DNA from: Dehalobacter sp.
Lineage (GTDB): Bacteria > Bacillota > Desulfitobacteriia > Desulfitobacteriales > Syntrophobotulaceae
Assembly (NCBI GenBank): GCA_023667845.1
Contig: JAMPIU010000206.1
Location: forward strand, 186,001-250,000
DNA length: 64,000 nt
Direction of reading: 5' to 3'
Both the position numbers and the translations under genes were made by a program. Every line of letters starts with the position of its first letter. The stretch's first letter is position 1. Below, piece by piece: positions 8,654-17,376 of this stretch. The notes beneath the pieces were generated by a model. The model searched no databases and had not been told where the DNA came from. It was given only the letters and a program-made list of their open reading frames with translations.

Positions 8654-9376
8654 CTATTCAAGTACGTCAAAAGGGACTGGATCATTGTTTTTTAGGTCTA
8701 TATGTAATGTGCCGTCATAATCAAGAGACCCCAGTAATACTTCTTGCGCCGAATTAACCTTTTGTTTCTTCAATTCATGAGTTAACCACTTTTCATCCCG
8801 GTTCACAAGGCTGAGATGTTTTTTTAAGACTGTTCCGTCAATAATCAGGTTGGCAGCAATGCCTTTAGCGGAAGTATTTATATTCATATCTTCAGGTGTT
8901 ATAGGTTGTCTTTGTGCTTTAAGTTGAATACTGACTTGGCCGCTTGTCTCAAGGATTGCGTTTTCTACATCGCTAATACTAAATGCACCTTTGTTCCTGC
9001 ATTCCTCCATTACTTCATTGATATGAAATCTGGCTTTCTTTAAGTTTTGTTCGATCAATTTGCCATTCTGTATTAAAATTGTCGGCACTCCACATAAAAA
9101 CTTTCTGGCACGGATACTTCTCCGGGATACATAAGAAGACAGTAATACAAAGCTACCATAAATAAGAATTCCGAGTATTCCATGTAAATAAGGAATTTCA
9201 TTATCGATTGCTAAAGATGCAGCAATAGAACCAATAGAAATGCCTATTGTGTAATCAAAAAAACTTAATTGAGAGAGTTGTTTTTTTCCCAATAAGTGAG
9301 TTAACAAAAATAAGATAATAACTGAAAGTATGCTTCTGAGCACAATATCTAAAATACCGATGATATTATCGTTCAT
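8654..9376 (-). CDS. YetF/DUF421-family membrane protein
   Basis: A 240-aa protein. Three N-terminal helices (about residues 5-85) include the LLGKKQLSQLSFFDYTIGISIGSIAA motif typical of DUF421 (YetF/YcaP). The cytosolic C-terminal domain has the GxPTILIQNGKL signature. The start is ATG 9376, with AGGGGGCG 7 bases upstream; a TTG 30 bases earlier is less likely. Family members are often sporulation or stress-associated; the molecular role is unknown. It ends 50 bases before the pflBA promoter and reads toward it. A second ZTP riboswitch lies about 400 bases upstream with an intron fragment between. Confidence 0.85.
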   Translation of the reverse strand: MNDNIIGILDIVLRSILSVIILFLLTHLLGKKQLSQLSFFDYTIGISIGSIAASLAIDNEIPYLHGILGILIYGSFVLLSSYVSRRSIRARKFLCGVPTILIQNGKLIEQNLKKARFHINEVMEECRNKGAFSISDVENAILETSGQVSIQLKAQRQPITPEDMNINTSAKGIAANLIIDGTVLKKHLSLVNRDEKWLTHELKKQKVNSAQEVLLGSLDYDGTLHIDLKNNDPVPFDVLE

Positions 9377-9469
9377 AGTAGCCGCCCCCTGTATAACTCG
9401 ACCCAATTATTATGCGTATTATACATTCAAAGACAGAGAATTATACACCAAATGCCTTATCAATCCACC

Positions 9470-9763
9470 TTTTATTTTTTTCACCTGTTGCTTCAATGTA
9501 CAAACGGCAGTAAAACAGAACGCTTACAATGCTTTCAAGCTTCTTAAACGGCAAACCAGGAAAAAGGTAGTTTTACATATTCGTGACGATATCCCGACCC
9601 AAAAGCTCCGCTTATGTCTGTCCGAACATCCTTTTGGCACTTCTGTTGATGCGCTTCTACACACAGATTTCTCTCTACTCAGGCATCCTAGCTACGGGGC
9701 GCCCTGGCGCTTACCCCGACTGGACTTTCACCAGCTAGATAATGCGTGCTTAGCTGGGCACGC
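9470..9763 (-). mobile_element. 5' fragment of a group IIC intron (domain I), no maturase
   Basis: The minus strand from 9763 reads GCGUGCCCAGC, then UGGUGAAAGUCCA and GUAGAAGCGCAUCAACAGAAG. This is the order of motifs in the 5' part of group IIC introns (compare GUGUGCCCGGC, GGGUGAGAGUCCC and GAAGGAAGCGGAC in the Oceanobacillus intron). It starts just after the U-tract of a terminator, the favoured IIC insertion site, and exactly where the two ZTP riboswitch copies stop matching. No maturase gene or domain V is visible, so it is a dead remnant. The inner end (about 9470) is approximate. Confidence 0.6.
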
Positions 9764-9771
9764 CAGAAAAT

Positions 9772-9867
9772 AAAAAACCTGGACAATATTTATATTGCCC
9801 AGGCGGTCGACATTTTAACTCTTCCAATCCCTTATGGTTAAACCTATATGTCCGCCAGTCTTGAAAG
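9772..9867 (-). ncRNA. Second ZTP riboswitch copy
   Basis: Nearly the same sequence as the pflBA riboswitch: P1 (UUUCAA/UUGGAA with a G-U pair), GACUGGCGGAC, a hairpin with loop GGUUUAACC, CCGCCUGGGCA and the terminator hairpin CCUGGGCA/UGUCCAGG plus six U. All conserved positions are kept, including those changed in P1. The first gene downstream is the DUF421 gene about 400 bases away, behind an intron fragment, so its current target is doubtful. Confidence 0.88.
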
Positions 9868-9876
9868 CTTAGAGAT

Positions 9877-9905
9877 ATTCTATATGGTTGTAATGGCTTT
9901 GTCAA
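9877..9905 (-). promoter_or_regulatory. Promoter of the second ZTP riboswitch
   Basis: TTGACA (9905-9900), a 17-base spacer and TAGAAT (9882-9877) on the minus strand. The arrangement matches that of the first copy, so the duplication includes the promoter. Confidence 0.7.
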
Positions 9906-10194
9906 CTACCATTTTATGTAAGCTGTATTTATTCTGTGATATTTTTTAGTTTCATCTTTGATGAAGCTTTTTTCCATTATGGTCAGACTGTCCGAAAAGT
10001 CAAGTAAAATAGCTTAAAACAAAGCCCTTAAAATCCATATAATGGTATAAAACGCTACCAACATCAACCGAAAAGCATATTTTTATCTTGTTTTTTTATT
10101 TATTGTTGGTATCAATCTACAATGAATAAATTATTTTCCATGATTAATTTGTCTTCATTAATCAGAGAATATTTAGAAAAGGAGGATGATTACT

Positions 10195-10728
10195 TTGCTG
10201 AAAATAAAAGATCGGGAAACACTTGCAATTGTTTCAGGCATTATTGGTTTGGTAGGAATGACTCTTGTTGATGGAATTTCCAGGCGAGCACGAATATCTA
10301 AACGATCATATCGGGAAGCTGCGGCAGGAATGTTTTTATCGAAGAGTCAAGCAAAAAGCGTGAAAGGACAGGCTCTTGGCTTAATTATGAACTCTGCCGT
10401 TAGCATCATCGGAGCTAATTACATTATTAAGCGTTTGACCCAAAGCGGTCGCGACAAACTTGTGACTAAAGGAATCGTATCTGGGACTGCTATCGGCGCA
10501 ATCGCTACGGCCATTCCAAATGTTGTTCCCAAGAATCGTGTTAAACCTAAAGATGCGGCAAGCAATCTATCCTATGTTGCTAGTAATATTGTGTACGGAA
10601 TGCTTGCCACTATCGCAGCTGCTATATTTGGACATGATTCATTATTCGATGCTCCCCCTCAAAATGACTACTTAAAACCGACTGACAAGACGAGTGAGCA
10701 AGTGAAATTAGCTGGTGTAGTAGGCTAA
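10195..10728 (+). CDS. Hypothetical protein with hydrophobic segments
   Basis: A 177-aa protein starting at TTG 10195, 9 bases after AGGAGG (the in-frame ATG at 10186 touches the ribosome site and is unlikely). Hydrophobic, glycine-rich stretches occur near residues 8-25 (IVSGIIGLVGMTLV), 60-75, 90-105 and 130-150, with basic segments between (SRRARISKRSYREA). This is consistent with a small membrane-associated protein. It stands alone on the plus strand between minus-strand operons. No family recognised. Confidence 0.6.
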   Translation: MLKIKDRETLAIVSGIIGLVGMTLVDGISRRARISKRSYREAAAGMFLSKSQAKSVKGQALGLIMNSAVSIIGANYIIKRLTQSGRDKLVTKGIVSGTAIGAIATAIPNVVPKNRVKPKDAASNLSYVASNIVYGMLATIAAAIFGHDSLFDAPPQNDYLKPTDKTSEQVKLAGVVG

Positions 10729-10922
10729 ACTTCTATTCGAGTATAGGAATTCTCTCCTAAATTTTGAGGAATTCCTATACTCTTTAAAATCTCTGTGTAA
10801 ACCTTTGACATTTCTATTACAAAAACTCTATCACCCATTTTTAACAAATCTATTCTGAATGGTAATCGACTTTTACCTAGTAATAACCATTTGTACGTGG
10901 AGTTTGAGAACTCTAATTGCAC
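10725..10922 (-). CDS. Possible small protein after phosphomannomutase (doubtful)
   Basis: A 65-codon frame from GTG 10922 that overlaps the last codons of the phosphomannomutase gene and ends within the stop region of the convergent gene at 10728. The product (GKSRLPFRIDLLKMGDRVFVIEMSKVYTE...) has a plausible composition, but there is no ribosome-binding site and no recognised family. It may be a non-coding intergenic frame or a remnant. Confidence 0.25.
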   Translation of the reverse strand: MQLEFSNSTYKWLLLGKSRLPFRIDLLKMGDRVFVIEMSKVYTEILKSIGIPQNLGENSYTRIEV

Positions 10923-12322
10923 CCGTTTCTGGCATAGTCAATTCCTTTATTTAGTAGTTCCTGCAACCGCTGGGGATTATTAGACTCTGCGTAGATACGT
11001 ACAACAGGCTCTGTTCCTGATGCTCGAAACATCACCCAGCTGTCCTCCAAATAAAGCTTGCATCCATCCGAACTATTGCTTGCCAAGACTTCCAGCCCAT
11101 CCAGCGTCTTCGGTGGATTATCAGCCAGCTCCTTCATCAGCCGTACCTTTTTATCTGTTTCCAGGTGCAGGTCTTCGCGGTCATAATAGCACCAACCCAG
11201 TTCCTCCATCATCTCATTAAGCAGTTGCCCCAATGTCTTGCCATAAGCAGCCACTATCTCAATCAAAAGAAATCCCAACAGTAATCCATCCCGTTCGGGG
11301 ATATAATTTTTTAATCCTATACCGCCCGACTCCTCACCACCGATTAGAATATCTTCGTTCAGCATCAATGTCGTGATGTACTTAAAGCCAACCGGTGTTT
11401 CGTAAAGTTTCAGACCGTGCTTTTTGGCCATTCGCTTCACCAGTTCGGATACCGTCAGCGTCTGCGCCACACCGCCGTTCCATCCACGCTTCTCGACAAG
11501 ATATTTTATCAAGAGGGCCATAATTTGATGGGGATTGATGAAGCGGCCATCAGCATCCATTGCTCCGATACGATCACCGTCGCCGTCGGTCGCCAGGCCG
11601 ATACTGGCCTTATGTTCTTTCATCGCCTGCCTCAGGGCATCCAGGTTCTTCTCTATGGGCTCCGGGTTTATACCGCCAAAGGAAGGATTGAACTCGCTGT
11701 GCACCTCGACCATATTCAGCCCGTAGCTTTTTGCCAGTTCGTTCGGATAACCCATTGCGGCACCATGCATGACGTCGAAGACAATTTTCCCTTTAAAGCC
11801 GGCCATCATCTTTGGGTTCAGCATGGCCTTAACATGTTCCAGATAGGACTCCCAGGGTGAGAAATATTCCACATCTGACGACAAGGCAACCTTGGAAAAT
11901 GTTTGTCCGCCAGCTTCCAGTTGGCGGATACACTTTTCAATCTCCATGATGATTTCAGGAGAAGCAGAACCGCCATAAGAAGCCTTGAATTTGAGACCGT
12001 TATACTCCCCTGGATTATGACTGGCAGTTATCATCACCCCACCGGCAGCTGCACAATCTTTGACCTTCCAACTTAGCGCCGGCGTCGGCAGGATACTGTC
12101 GGCTAGCCAGACCTTAACCCCTTTGCTGGCCAGCACAGCCGCACAGTCACCCGCATACTCCGCTGACAAAAAACGCGCATCATATCCAACAACGATGCCT
12201 TTGCCCGCTTCTTCACGACCGTTCACATAGTTTGCTATTCCTTCGGCGACCAGGCGCACATTATTAAAGGTAAAATCTTCGCTTATAATCCCCCGCCAAC
12301 CGTCTGTTCCAAATCGTATCAT
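10913..12322 (-). CDS. Phosphoglucomutase/phosphomannomutase
   Basis: A 469-aa alpha-D-phosphohexomutase. Motifs in order are the FGTDGWRG start, the phosphoserine loop TASHNPGEYNG (about residue 100), the metal loop TDGDGDRIGAMD, the sugar loop GGEESGGIG and the phosphate-binding RASGTEPVVRIY. It interconverts hexose 6- and 1-phosphates. Next to manC it most likely makes mannose-1-phosphate for GDP-mannose, though glucose cannot be excluded. The start is ATG 12322 with GAGGGGG 6 bases upstream. Last gene of the mannose operon. Confidence 0.92.
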   Translation of the reverse strand: MIRFGTDGWRGIISEDFTFNNVRLVAEGIANYVNGREEAGKGIVVGYDARFLSAEYAGDCAAVLASKGVKVWLADSILPTPALSWKVKDCAAAGGVMITASHNPGEYNGLKFKASYGGSASPEIIMEIEKCIRQLEAGGQTFSKVALSSDVEYFSPWESYLEHVKAMLNPKMMAGFKGKIVFDVMHGAAMGYPNELAKSYGLNMVEVHSEFNPSFGGINPEPIEKNLDALRQAMKEHKASIGLATDGDGDRIGAMDADGRFINPHQIMALLIKYLVEKRGWNGGVAQTLTVSELVKRMAKKHGLKLYETPVGFKYITTLMLNEDILIGGEESGGIGLKNYIPERDGLLLGFLLIEIVAAYGKTLGQLLNEMMEELGWCYYDREDLHLETDKKVRLMKELADNPPKTLDGLEVLASNSSDGCKLYLEDSWVMFRASGTEPVVRIYAESNNPQRLQELLNKGIDYARNGCN

Positions 12323-12333
12323 TCCAAACCCCC

Positions 12334-13584
12334 TCATTTTATACAAGCACTTTTCCCGGTCACTACTTTTTCTTTAGGTACTTTCCTCGATTCATTGGCT
12401 TGGAAGCTGGCTGCAAAACCGTGCTGGTTACAGAGAGCATACCTGCCCAAATTCTGTGAACACTTCTTTGCTAAAACCTCAATCATCTCGTCAAACGGAT
12501 GGTTGAATTTTTGGACGCCTTCTTGCTCGAGTTGCTGGGTTACCTTTTCGATGTTGATGCCGAGCGCCGACAATCGCAGCAAAACCCTATTGGCTCCCTT
12601 GATATCTTGTTCGAGGCGGGCTTTTGGTTCGCCGTGGTCGCGGTAGGCATCGAAGGTTTCGACCGGGATCGTGTCCACCGTGTTTGCTCCTATGAGCGCC
12701 TCAACATATTTAACATCGCTGTATTCCGGGTTCTTCGTACCGGTGCTGGCCCAGATCAACCGCTGCACACCGGCACCCTGGTCAGCCAATCTTTTAAAAC
12801 GATTACTACCGAAGGTTTCCTTATAGATTTGATAGGCAGCCTTGGCGCTGGCAATGGCAACTTGCCCGTGAACCTGCTTCGCAAGCTGCGTCTTATCGCC
12901 CCCTTGCGCAATTATTTCTTCCAGCAGCGGATCCACCAGTGTATCAATTCGACTTACAAAGAAACTTGCCACAGAGGCCACACGCTTCACAGCCTTTCCC
13001 TGGGCCAGACGCGCTTCAAGGCCGGCGATGTAAGCTTCGGCAGCCTGTCGATAGCGAGGCAATCCAAAGAGCAACGTCACGTTGATGTTGATTCCCTCGC
13101 TAATGAGTTGTTGGATCGCTTGCAGCCCTTCTGTCGTTGCCGGGACTTTGATGAAGACGTTAGGGCGATTCAAGGCAGCCCATAAACGGCGAGCTTCAGT
13201 AATTGTGCCGTTAGTATTGTATGCCAGATGCGGATTGACCTCCAAGCTGACATATCCATCTTTGCCGTTAGTCTCGTCGTACACAGTCCGAAACTCAGCG
13301 GCTGCACTCTGCACATCACACCGGCTGAGAGCTTCATAAATTTCCATGCTGTCTTTTTCATCTAGAGCCATGCTCCTAATGTCCTCATCGTAATCATGGC
13401 TGCCCGTAATCGCCTTTGCAAAAATAGCTGGATTCGAGGTCATCCCCCGCAACCCATCTTCTTCAATCAGGCACCGAAGCTCACCGCCGGTGATCAGATC
13501 GCGGCGGATATCATCCAGCCAGATGGGCTGGCCGAGCATTCCCACTTGTTTTAAATGATTTTCTTTAATAAGACTAGTCATCAT
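12334..13584 (-). CDS. tal: Transaldolase
   Basis: A 416-aa enzyme of the pentose phosphate pathway. The N-terminal QPIWLDDIRRDLI and GMTSNPAIF segments and the Schiff-base lysine in NVFIKVPAT are visible, followed by INVTLLF. This is the long transaldolase subfamily, usually about 365-380 aa. The extra 35-40 residues after VQKFNHPFDEMIEVLA form a basic tail without recognisable motif. Start ATG 13584 or 13581 after AAGGAG. It lies 8 bases from manC and 11 from the mutase. Its place in a mannose operon suggests supply of hexose phosphate from pentoses. Confidence 0.9.
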   Translation of the reverse strand: MMTSLIKENHLKQVGMLGQPIWLDDIRRDLITGGELRCLIEEDGLRGMTSNPAIFAKAITGSHDYDEDIRSMALDEKDSMEIYEALSRCDVQSAAAEFRTVYDETNGKDGYVSLEVNPHLAYNTNGTITEARRLWAALNRPNVFIKVPATTEGLQAIQQLISEGININVTLLFGLPRYRQAAEAYIAGLEARLAQGKAVKRVASVASFFVSRIDTLVDPLLEEIIAQGGDKTQLAKQVHGQVAIASAKAAYQIYKETFGSNRFKRLADQGAGVQRLIWASTGTKNPEYSDVKYVEALIGANTVDTIPVETFDAYRDHGEPKARLEQDIKGANRVLLRLSALGINIEKVTQQLEQEGVQKFNHPFDEMIEVLAKKCSQNLGRYALCNQHGFAASFQANESRKVPKEKVVTGKSACIK

Positions 13585-13592
13585 TTTTCTCC

Positions 13593-15011
13593 TTATACCC
13601 CTACGGAAATTTCTACGGCCCGATCCGCATCCTCTCGGCCATAGATATCTTCAAACCGTACAATATCATCCTCTTCCAGGTAACCGCCATTCTGTAGTTC
13701 AATAATTTCCAGCAATAACTTCCCAGGATTTTCTAGACGATGCTTTGTCGTTTGCGGAATAAACACGCTTTCATTCTCATGTACCATCTGTTCTGTTTCC
13801 CCAATGGTCACCTTCGCGGTGCCACCGACGACGATCCAATGTTCACTGCGATGGTAATGCATCTGTAAACTGAGTATCTGCCCCGGGTTGACAGCAATTT
13901 TTTTCATTTGATATCCTCGTCCGCCGGACAGCAAAGAATATTGTCCCCAAGGCCGAAATACTGTGGTATGTTCGTCAGCTATCGTCCGGCCATCTGCCTT
14001 GATCTGGTTCACCAGATCCTTTACCTTCTGCGACTCACCCTTTTTGGCTACCAGAATCACATCGTCCGTCTCTATTACCAGCAAATCTTCCAGTCCGATG
14101 CCGGCAATCAGACGACTTTGTCCCATCATCAATGTATTCTTACAATCAAGTGAAATACAGTCCCCTTCAAAGGCATTACCATCCGTATCTTTATCCAAAA
14201 TGTCATAGATCGCATCCCAAGACCCGATGTCGCTCCATTTCGCACAGAGTGGCAGCAATACCACCTGCTTGGATTTCTCGATCACTGCATAATCAATCGA
14301 AATATTGGGCATTTCTTCAAAATTTTCTAGTATTTCATTCAGGCTCTTGTCAGCAAGATCATAAATATCCGGCTGATGAATCCGCAGTTCGTTCATCATA
14401 CAATTGATGGTGAAGGCAAACATGCCTGAGTTCCAATAGTAATTACCGGCTGCAAGGTATCCTTCTGCGGTGATCTTATCCGGTTTTTCATGGAAGGAAT
14501 TTACTGCAAAGCCACTGCCAAAGGGCGGCCCGACCTGAATATAGCCATAACCTGTTTCTGGACAATGAGGTTCTACCCCAAAGGTCACAATCCTATCCTG
14601 GTTTGCCATGCCCTCCGCCAAATGCGCAGTAGAAGCAAAGGCCTCTACCGGACTGATGACATGGTCTGAGGGCGTTACTAACATCACCTCATCCAATCCG
14701 CATCCCAGCCGGTCAACACAATACCGAAGTGCCAAGGCAATAGCCGGCGCAGTGTTCCGTGCCAAAGGCTCTAAAAGAATATGCGCCTGACCCGCCTGGG
14801 CGGCGACCAGCTCAGCTCTTACGTGGTAAGCATATTCTTGATTGGTAACGATAACCATATCCGCCGGTTGAACCAGTACCAGAAACCGCTCTATGGTCTG
14901 TGTTAGAAGAGATTTGCCGCCATTAAAGTTTAGAAACTGCTTAGGGAATTTTGTCCGCGATAGGGGGAATAGACGGTTTCCCCCGCCACCCGCAAGGATA
15001 ATTACCTTCAT
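13593..15011 (-). CDS. manC: Mannose-1-phosphate guanylyltransferase / mannose-6-phosphate isomerase
   Basis: A 472-aa bifunctional type II enzyme. The N-terminal nucleotidyltransferase domain (residues 1-350) starts with the GGGGNRLFPLSRTKFPKQF signature and contains FHEKPD and YYWNSGMF. The C-terminal cupin (about 355-465) has RPWGQY and HYHRSEHWIVVGGTAKV, with metal-binding histidines. It makes GDP-mannose from mannose-1-phosphate and GTP. It overlaps the preceding gene by 4 bases, a tight operon. Confidence 0.95.
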   Translation of the reverse strand: MKVIILAGGGGNRLFPLSRTKFPKQFLNFNGGKSLLTQTIERFLVLVQPADMVIVTNQEYAYHVRAELVAAQAGQAHILLEPLARNTAPAIALALRYCVDRLGCGLDEVMLVTPSDHVISPVEAFASTAHLAEGMANQDRIVTFGVEPHCPETGYGYIQVGPPFGSGFAVNSFHEKPDKITAEGYLAAGNYYWNSGMFAFTINCMMNELRIHQPDIYDLADKSLNEILENFEEMPNISIDYAVIEKSKQVVLLPLCAKWSDIGSWDAIYDILDKDTDGNAFEGDCISLDCKNTLMMGQSRLIAGIGLEDLLVIETDDVILVAKKGESQKVKDLVNQIKADGRTIADEHTTVFRPWGQYSLLSGGRGYQMKKIAVNPGQILSLQMHYHRSEHWIVVGGTAKVTIGETEQMVHENESVFIPQTTKHRLENPGKLLLEIIELQNGGYLEEDDIVRFEDIYGREDADRAVEISVGV

Positions 15012-16072
15012 CTGAGAATCACTTTCCTTTCCAAACCGACGAAATCTGTTTTATATTTTGCCAAGGCCAGATTGGCGATACAGTACCCAATGATACTTTC
15101 GGCCCCCTGGTTAAAGTTGAAGCCTTTAGCGGTGATGCCATCAAGACATCCTCCGGTCTCCCCATCAATCAGGCCTTCGTTTTGAGAGTTATTTCCCAGA
15201 TACCAGGCAAAACTCTGTTGGGCCAGTTCCAACATCCTCTGCTCGCCGGTGGCTTCATAGGCGGCCAAATGAGCCAAAGCAGCGGTGCTTGCCTCGAGAG
15301 GCTGCTCGTCATACAATGTCGGTTTCGAACCTCGCAGCAGCCATCCTTTGCAGCCAACCGCCCGAAAATAACCGTCACGAAATGAAATCTTATCAAAAAA
15401 CTGTAAACTCTCTTGCGCTACACGAAGCATATGCGCTTGTCGAAGCCGCCTGTAAGCTACAAACAATGCCCACGGTAACACCGCATTGTCATAAGTAAGG
15501 CTGTTCTCAAACCATTGCCAATCCTTATCTCCGGCATCGTGTTCAAAACGACTGATCAGGGAATCAGCTAATCCTGTCAGGAGAATCTCGGCTTGGGAAC
15601 CTTCAATATGGCCAAGACCTATCATCGCATAGGCTTGGCCGCGCAGTCCGAAAAGGTTATTGATATTGGGCAGGGCCTTAAGTATTGCAGCGGCACAGGC
15701 TTCTTTAATGCCATGAGGCATTACTGACGAGGCTTGTGTAAAACTGAGAGCCCATAAACAGCGGCCAAAACAATCCTCAGATCCTTCCTTTTCCGTGAAT
15801 TGACGACCGTATGTCATAAAATTCCTGAATACTCCGTTTTCATTCTGAGCATGCAGTATGAATGCCAGATAGCGGTAGACAAGCGCCAGGTAAGTGGTTT
15901 TCTTGCCTTGCTCATAGAGCATCACCGCCATGATCAGTGCCCGGGCATTATCGTCCGTGGTGTATCCCTCCGTTAGGTTGGGCAGGCTAAACCGCGCATG
16001 TTGGAACATACCTGTGTCATCGGTCATTCTGAAAATATGTGCATCATTCAACGTGATTGCAAATTGATCCAT
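15008..16072 (-). CDS. Six-hairpin (alpha/alpha barrel) glycoside-active protein
   Basis: A 354-aa cytosolic protein without signal peptide. The repeated helical pattern, with LTEGYTTDDNARAL near residue 35, FENSLTYDNAVLPWALF near 190 and DEQPLEASTAALA near 255, fits an (alpha/alpha)6 glycosidase or epimerase-like fold. Such proteins often accompany or are fused to GT4 mannosyltransferases. It is immediately next to the GT4 gene (stop and start abut) and overlaps manC by 4 bases. The conserved acidic residues (TTDDNAR, YDN, YDEQP) suggest carbohydrate binding or hydrolysis; activity unknown. Confidence 0.65.
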   Translation of the reverse strand: MDQFAITLNDAHIFRMTDDTGMFQHARFSLPNLTEGYTTDDNARALIMAVMLYEQGKKTTYLALVYRYLAFILHAQNENGVFRNFMTYGRQFTEKEGSEDCFGRCLWALSFTQASSVMPHGIKEACAAAILKALPNINNLFGLRGQAYAMIGLGHIEGSQAEILLTGLADSLISRFEHDAGDKDWQWFENSLTYDNAVLPWALFVAYRRLRQAHMLRVAQESLQFFDKISFRDGYFRAVGCKGWLLRGSKPTLYDEQPLEASTAALAHLAAYEATGEQRMLELAQQSFAWYLGNNSQNEGLIDGETGGCLDGITAKGFNFNQGAESIIGYCIANLALAKYKTDFVGLERKVILR

Positions 16073-17281
16073 TTATCCTACCAGCACTCCTCGCCCCATC
16101 GGTTGATCCATCGTTTGATCTATCTTTGTCTCCATCGCTGCCTCCATCATGTTGAAAGCCAGCTTCGTATAGCGCCCGGCAACCTTAGCCCAAGTCATCG
16201 TCTGTCCGACCGCAAAGGTCTTTCTTTCCATTTCTTTCTTTCGCAGGGGACTCTCAAGTACATCTCGGATGCATGACGCCAGAGAGTCGGAATCACTAAA
16301 TTCGGCGAGCATTCCCCGGCCATTTCCAAGCAACTCCTGGGCATACCGGTACGGAGTCGATACGACAACCCGCCCGCACCCCACGGCATACGCCAATGTC
16401 CCGCTGACTGCCTGCTCTTTAGACAGATACGGCGTCATATAGATGTCCGACAGTTTGAGGTAAGTCATGACTTCTTCTTTCGTTAGATACTTATCAATAA
16501 ACCGTATATTATTCCCTACACCCAGGCGCTGTGCCAAAGTAATCAGACTTTCCCGATAACTTTCGCCATTTTGCGCCTTGACGCAGGGATGCGTTTTACC
16601 CAGAACAAGGTACACCAGGCTTTCATGTTCCGACACAACTTTGGCAACAGCTTCTATCCCATATTCAAGCCCCTTCGCCGGGCTTAGGAGACCGAAACTG
16701 CTGATGACCTGTTTGTTTTCTAAGCCATGCCTAACTTTTAGCTCTTCCCGCGACTTAATAATCAGGCTTGGAACTCCGTGGGCAATGACCGTTATTTTAC
16801 TCGGCTCGATGCCGTACGTTCTTATCAACAACGGGACCGCGCTTTCTGCCATCGTCACCACCATCGCGCTGAGTCGACCAAGCTCATGCAAAACTATCCG
16901 TTGTTTTGGGGATGGGTTCGTCAGTACAGTGTGTGTCGTGATGATAAAAGGTATTGTCAAATTCTTGGCTAGATCCAGAATGTATTCGCCACACTCCCCG
17001 CCAAATATGCCATATTCATGCTCAATAACCAGCAATCCGGTATGCGTGTTTGCCCAGCGGGCAGTCTGGAAATAGCTGGCGCGGTCGTGTTGACTCAGTT
17101 TGGCTGCCACCCGCGAATCCTCATATTCTTCCGTATTCGTGACCGCAATCACGTTCGGTCTGAATGAGCCTATTTTATCGATTTCGTTCATCAAGTCCTC
17201 CGTAAATGTGGCCAACCCACATTCTCGCGGCGGATATGTGCTTAAAAATGTCAACTTCCTTGTTTGGTATGTCTTTTCCAT
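16073..17281 (-). CDS. Glycosyltransferase family 4 protein (probable mannosyltransferase)
   Basis: About 402 aa, GT-B fold. The N-terminal FLSTYPPRECGLATFTEDL segment and the C-terminal GRVVVSTPYRYAQELLGNGRGMLAEF segment, with an SDIYMTPYLSKEQAVSG acceptor/donor loop, are typical of GT4. Start ATG 17281 (MEKTYQ) lies 9 bases after GGGAG; an ATG at 17287 is possible. No signal peptide, so it is cytosolic. Neighbouring manC supplies GDP-mannose, so a mannosyltransferase is inferred. Confidence 0.8.
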   Translation of the reverse strand: MEKTYQTRKLTFLSTYPPRECGLATFTEDLMNEIDKIGSFRPNVIAVTNTEEYEDSRVAAKLSQHDRASYFQTARWANTHTGLLVIEHEYGIFGGECGEYILDLAKNLTIPFIITTHTVLTNPSPKQRIVLHELGRLSAMVVTMAESAVPLLIRTYGIEPSKITVIAHGVPSLIIKSREELKVRHGLENKQVISSFGLLSPAKGLEYGIEAVAKVVSEHESLVYLVLGKTHPCVKAQNGESYRESLITLAQRLGVGNNIRFIDKYLTKEEVMTYLKLSDIYMTPYLSKEQAVSGTLAYAVGCGRVVVSTPYRYAQELLGNGRGMLAEFSDSDSLASCIRDVLESPLRKKEMERKTFAVGQTMTWAKVAGRYTKLAFNMMEAAMETKIDQTMDQPMGRGVLVG

Positions 17282-17376
17282 CTTCATGATCTCCCTTTTT
17301 TCTTTTTTTGTTATCATTCATATCATTTTTGCCGGTAATTCTATCCTCTTACATCATTTCCTCAAAGCATGTCTTC

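Noticed and set aside
9330-9773. Plus-strand open frame of 147 codons
   Set aside because: It runs antisense through the DUF421 start, the intron fragment and up to the riboswitch terminator; no ribosome site and no protein family.
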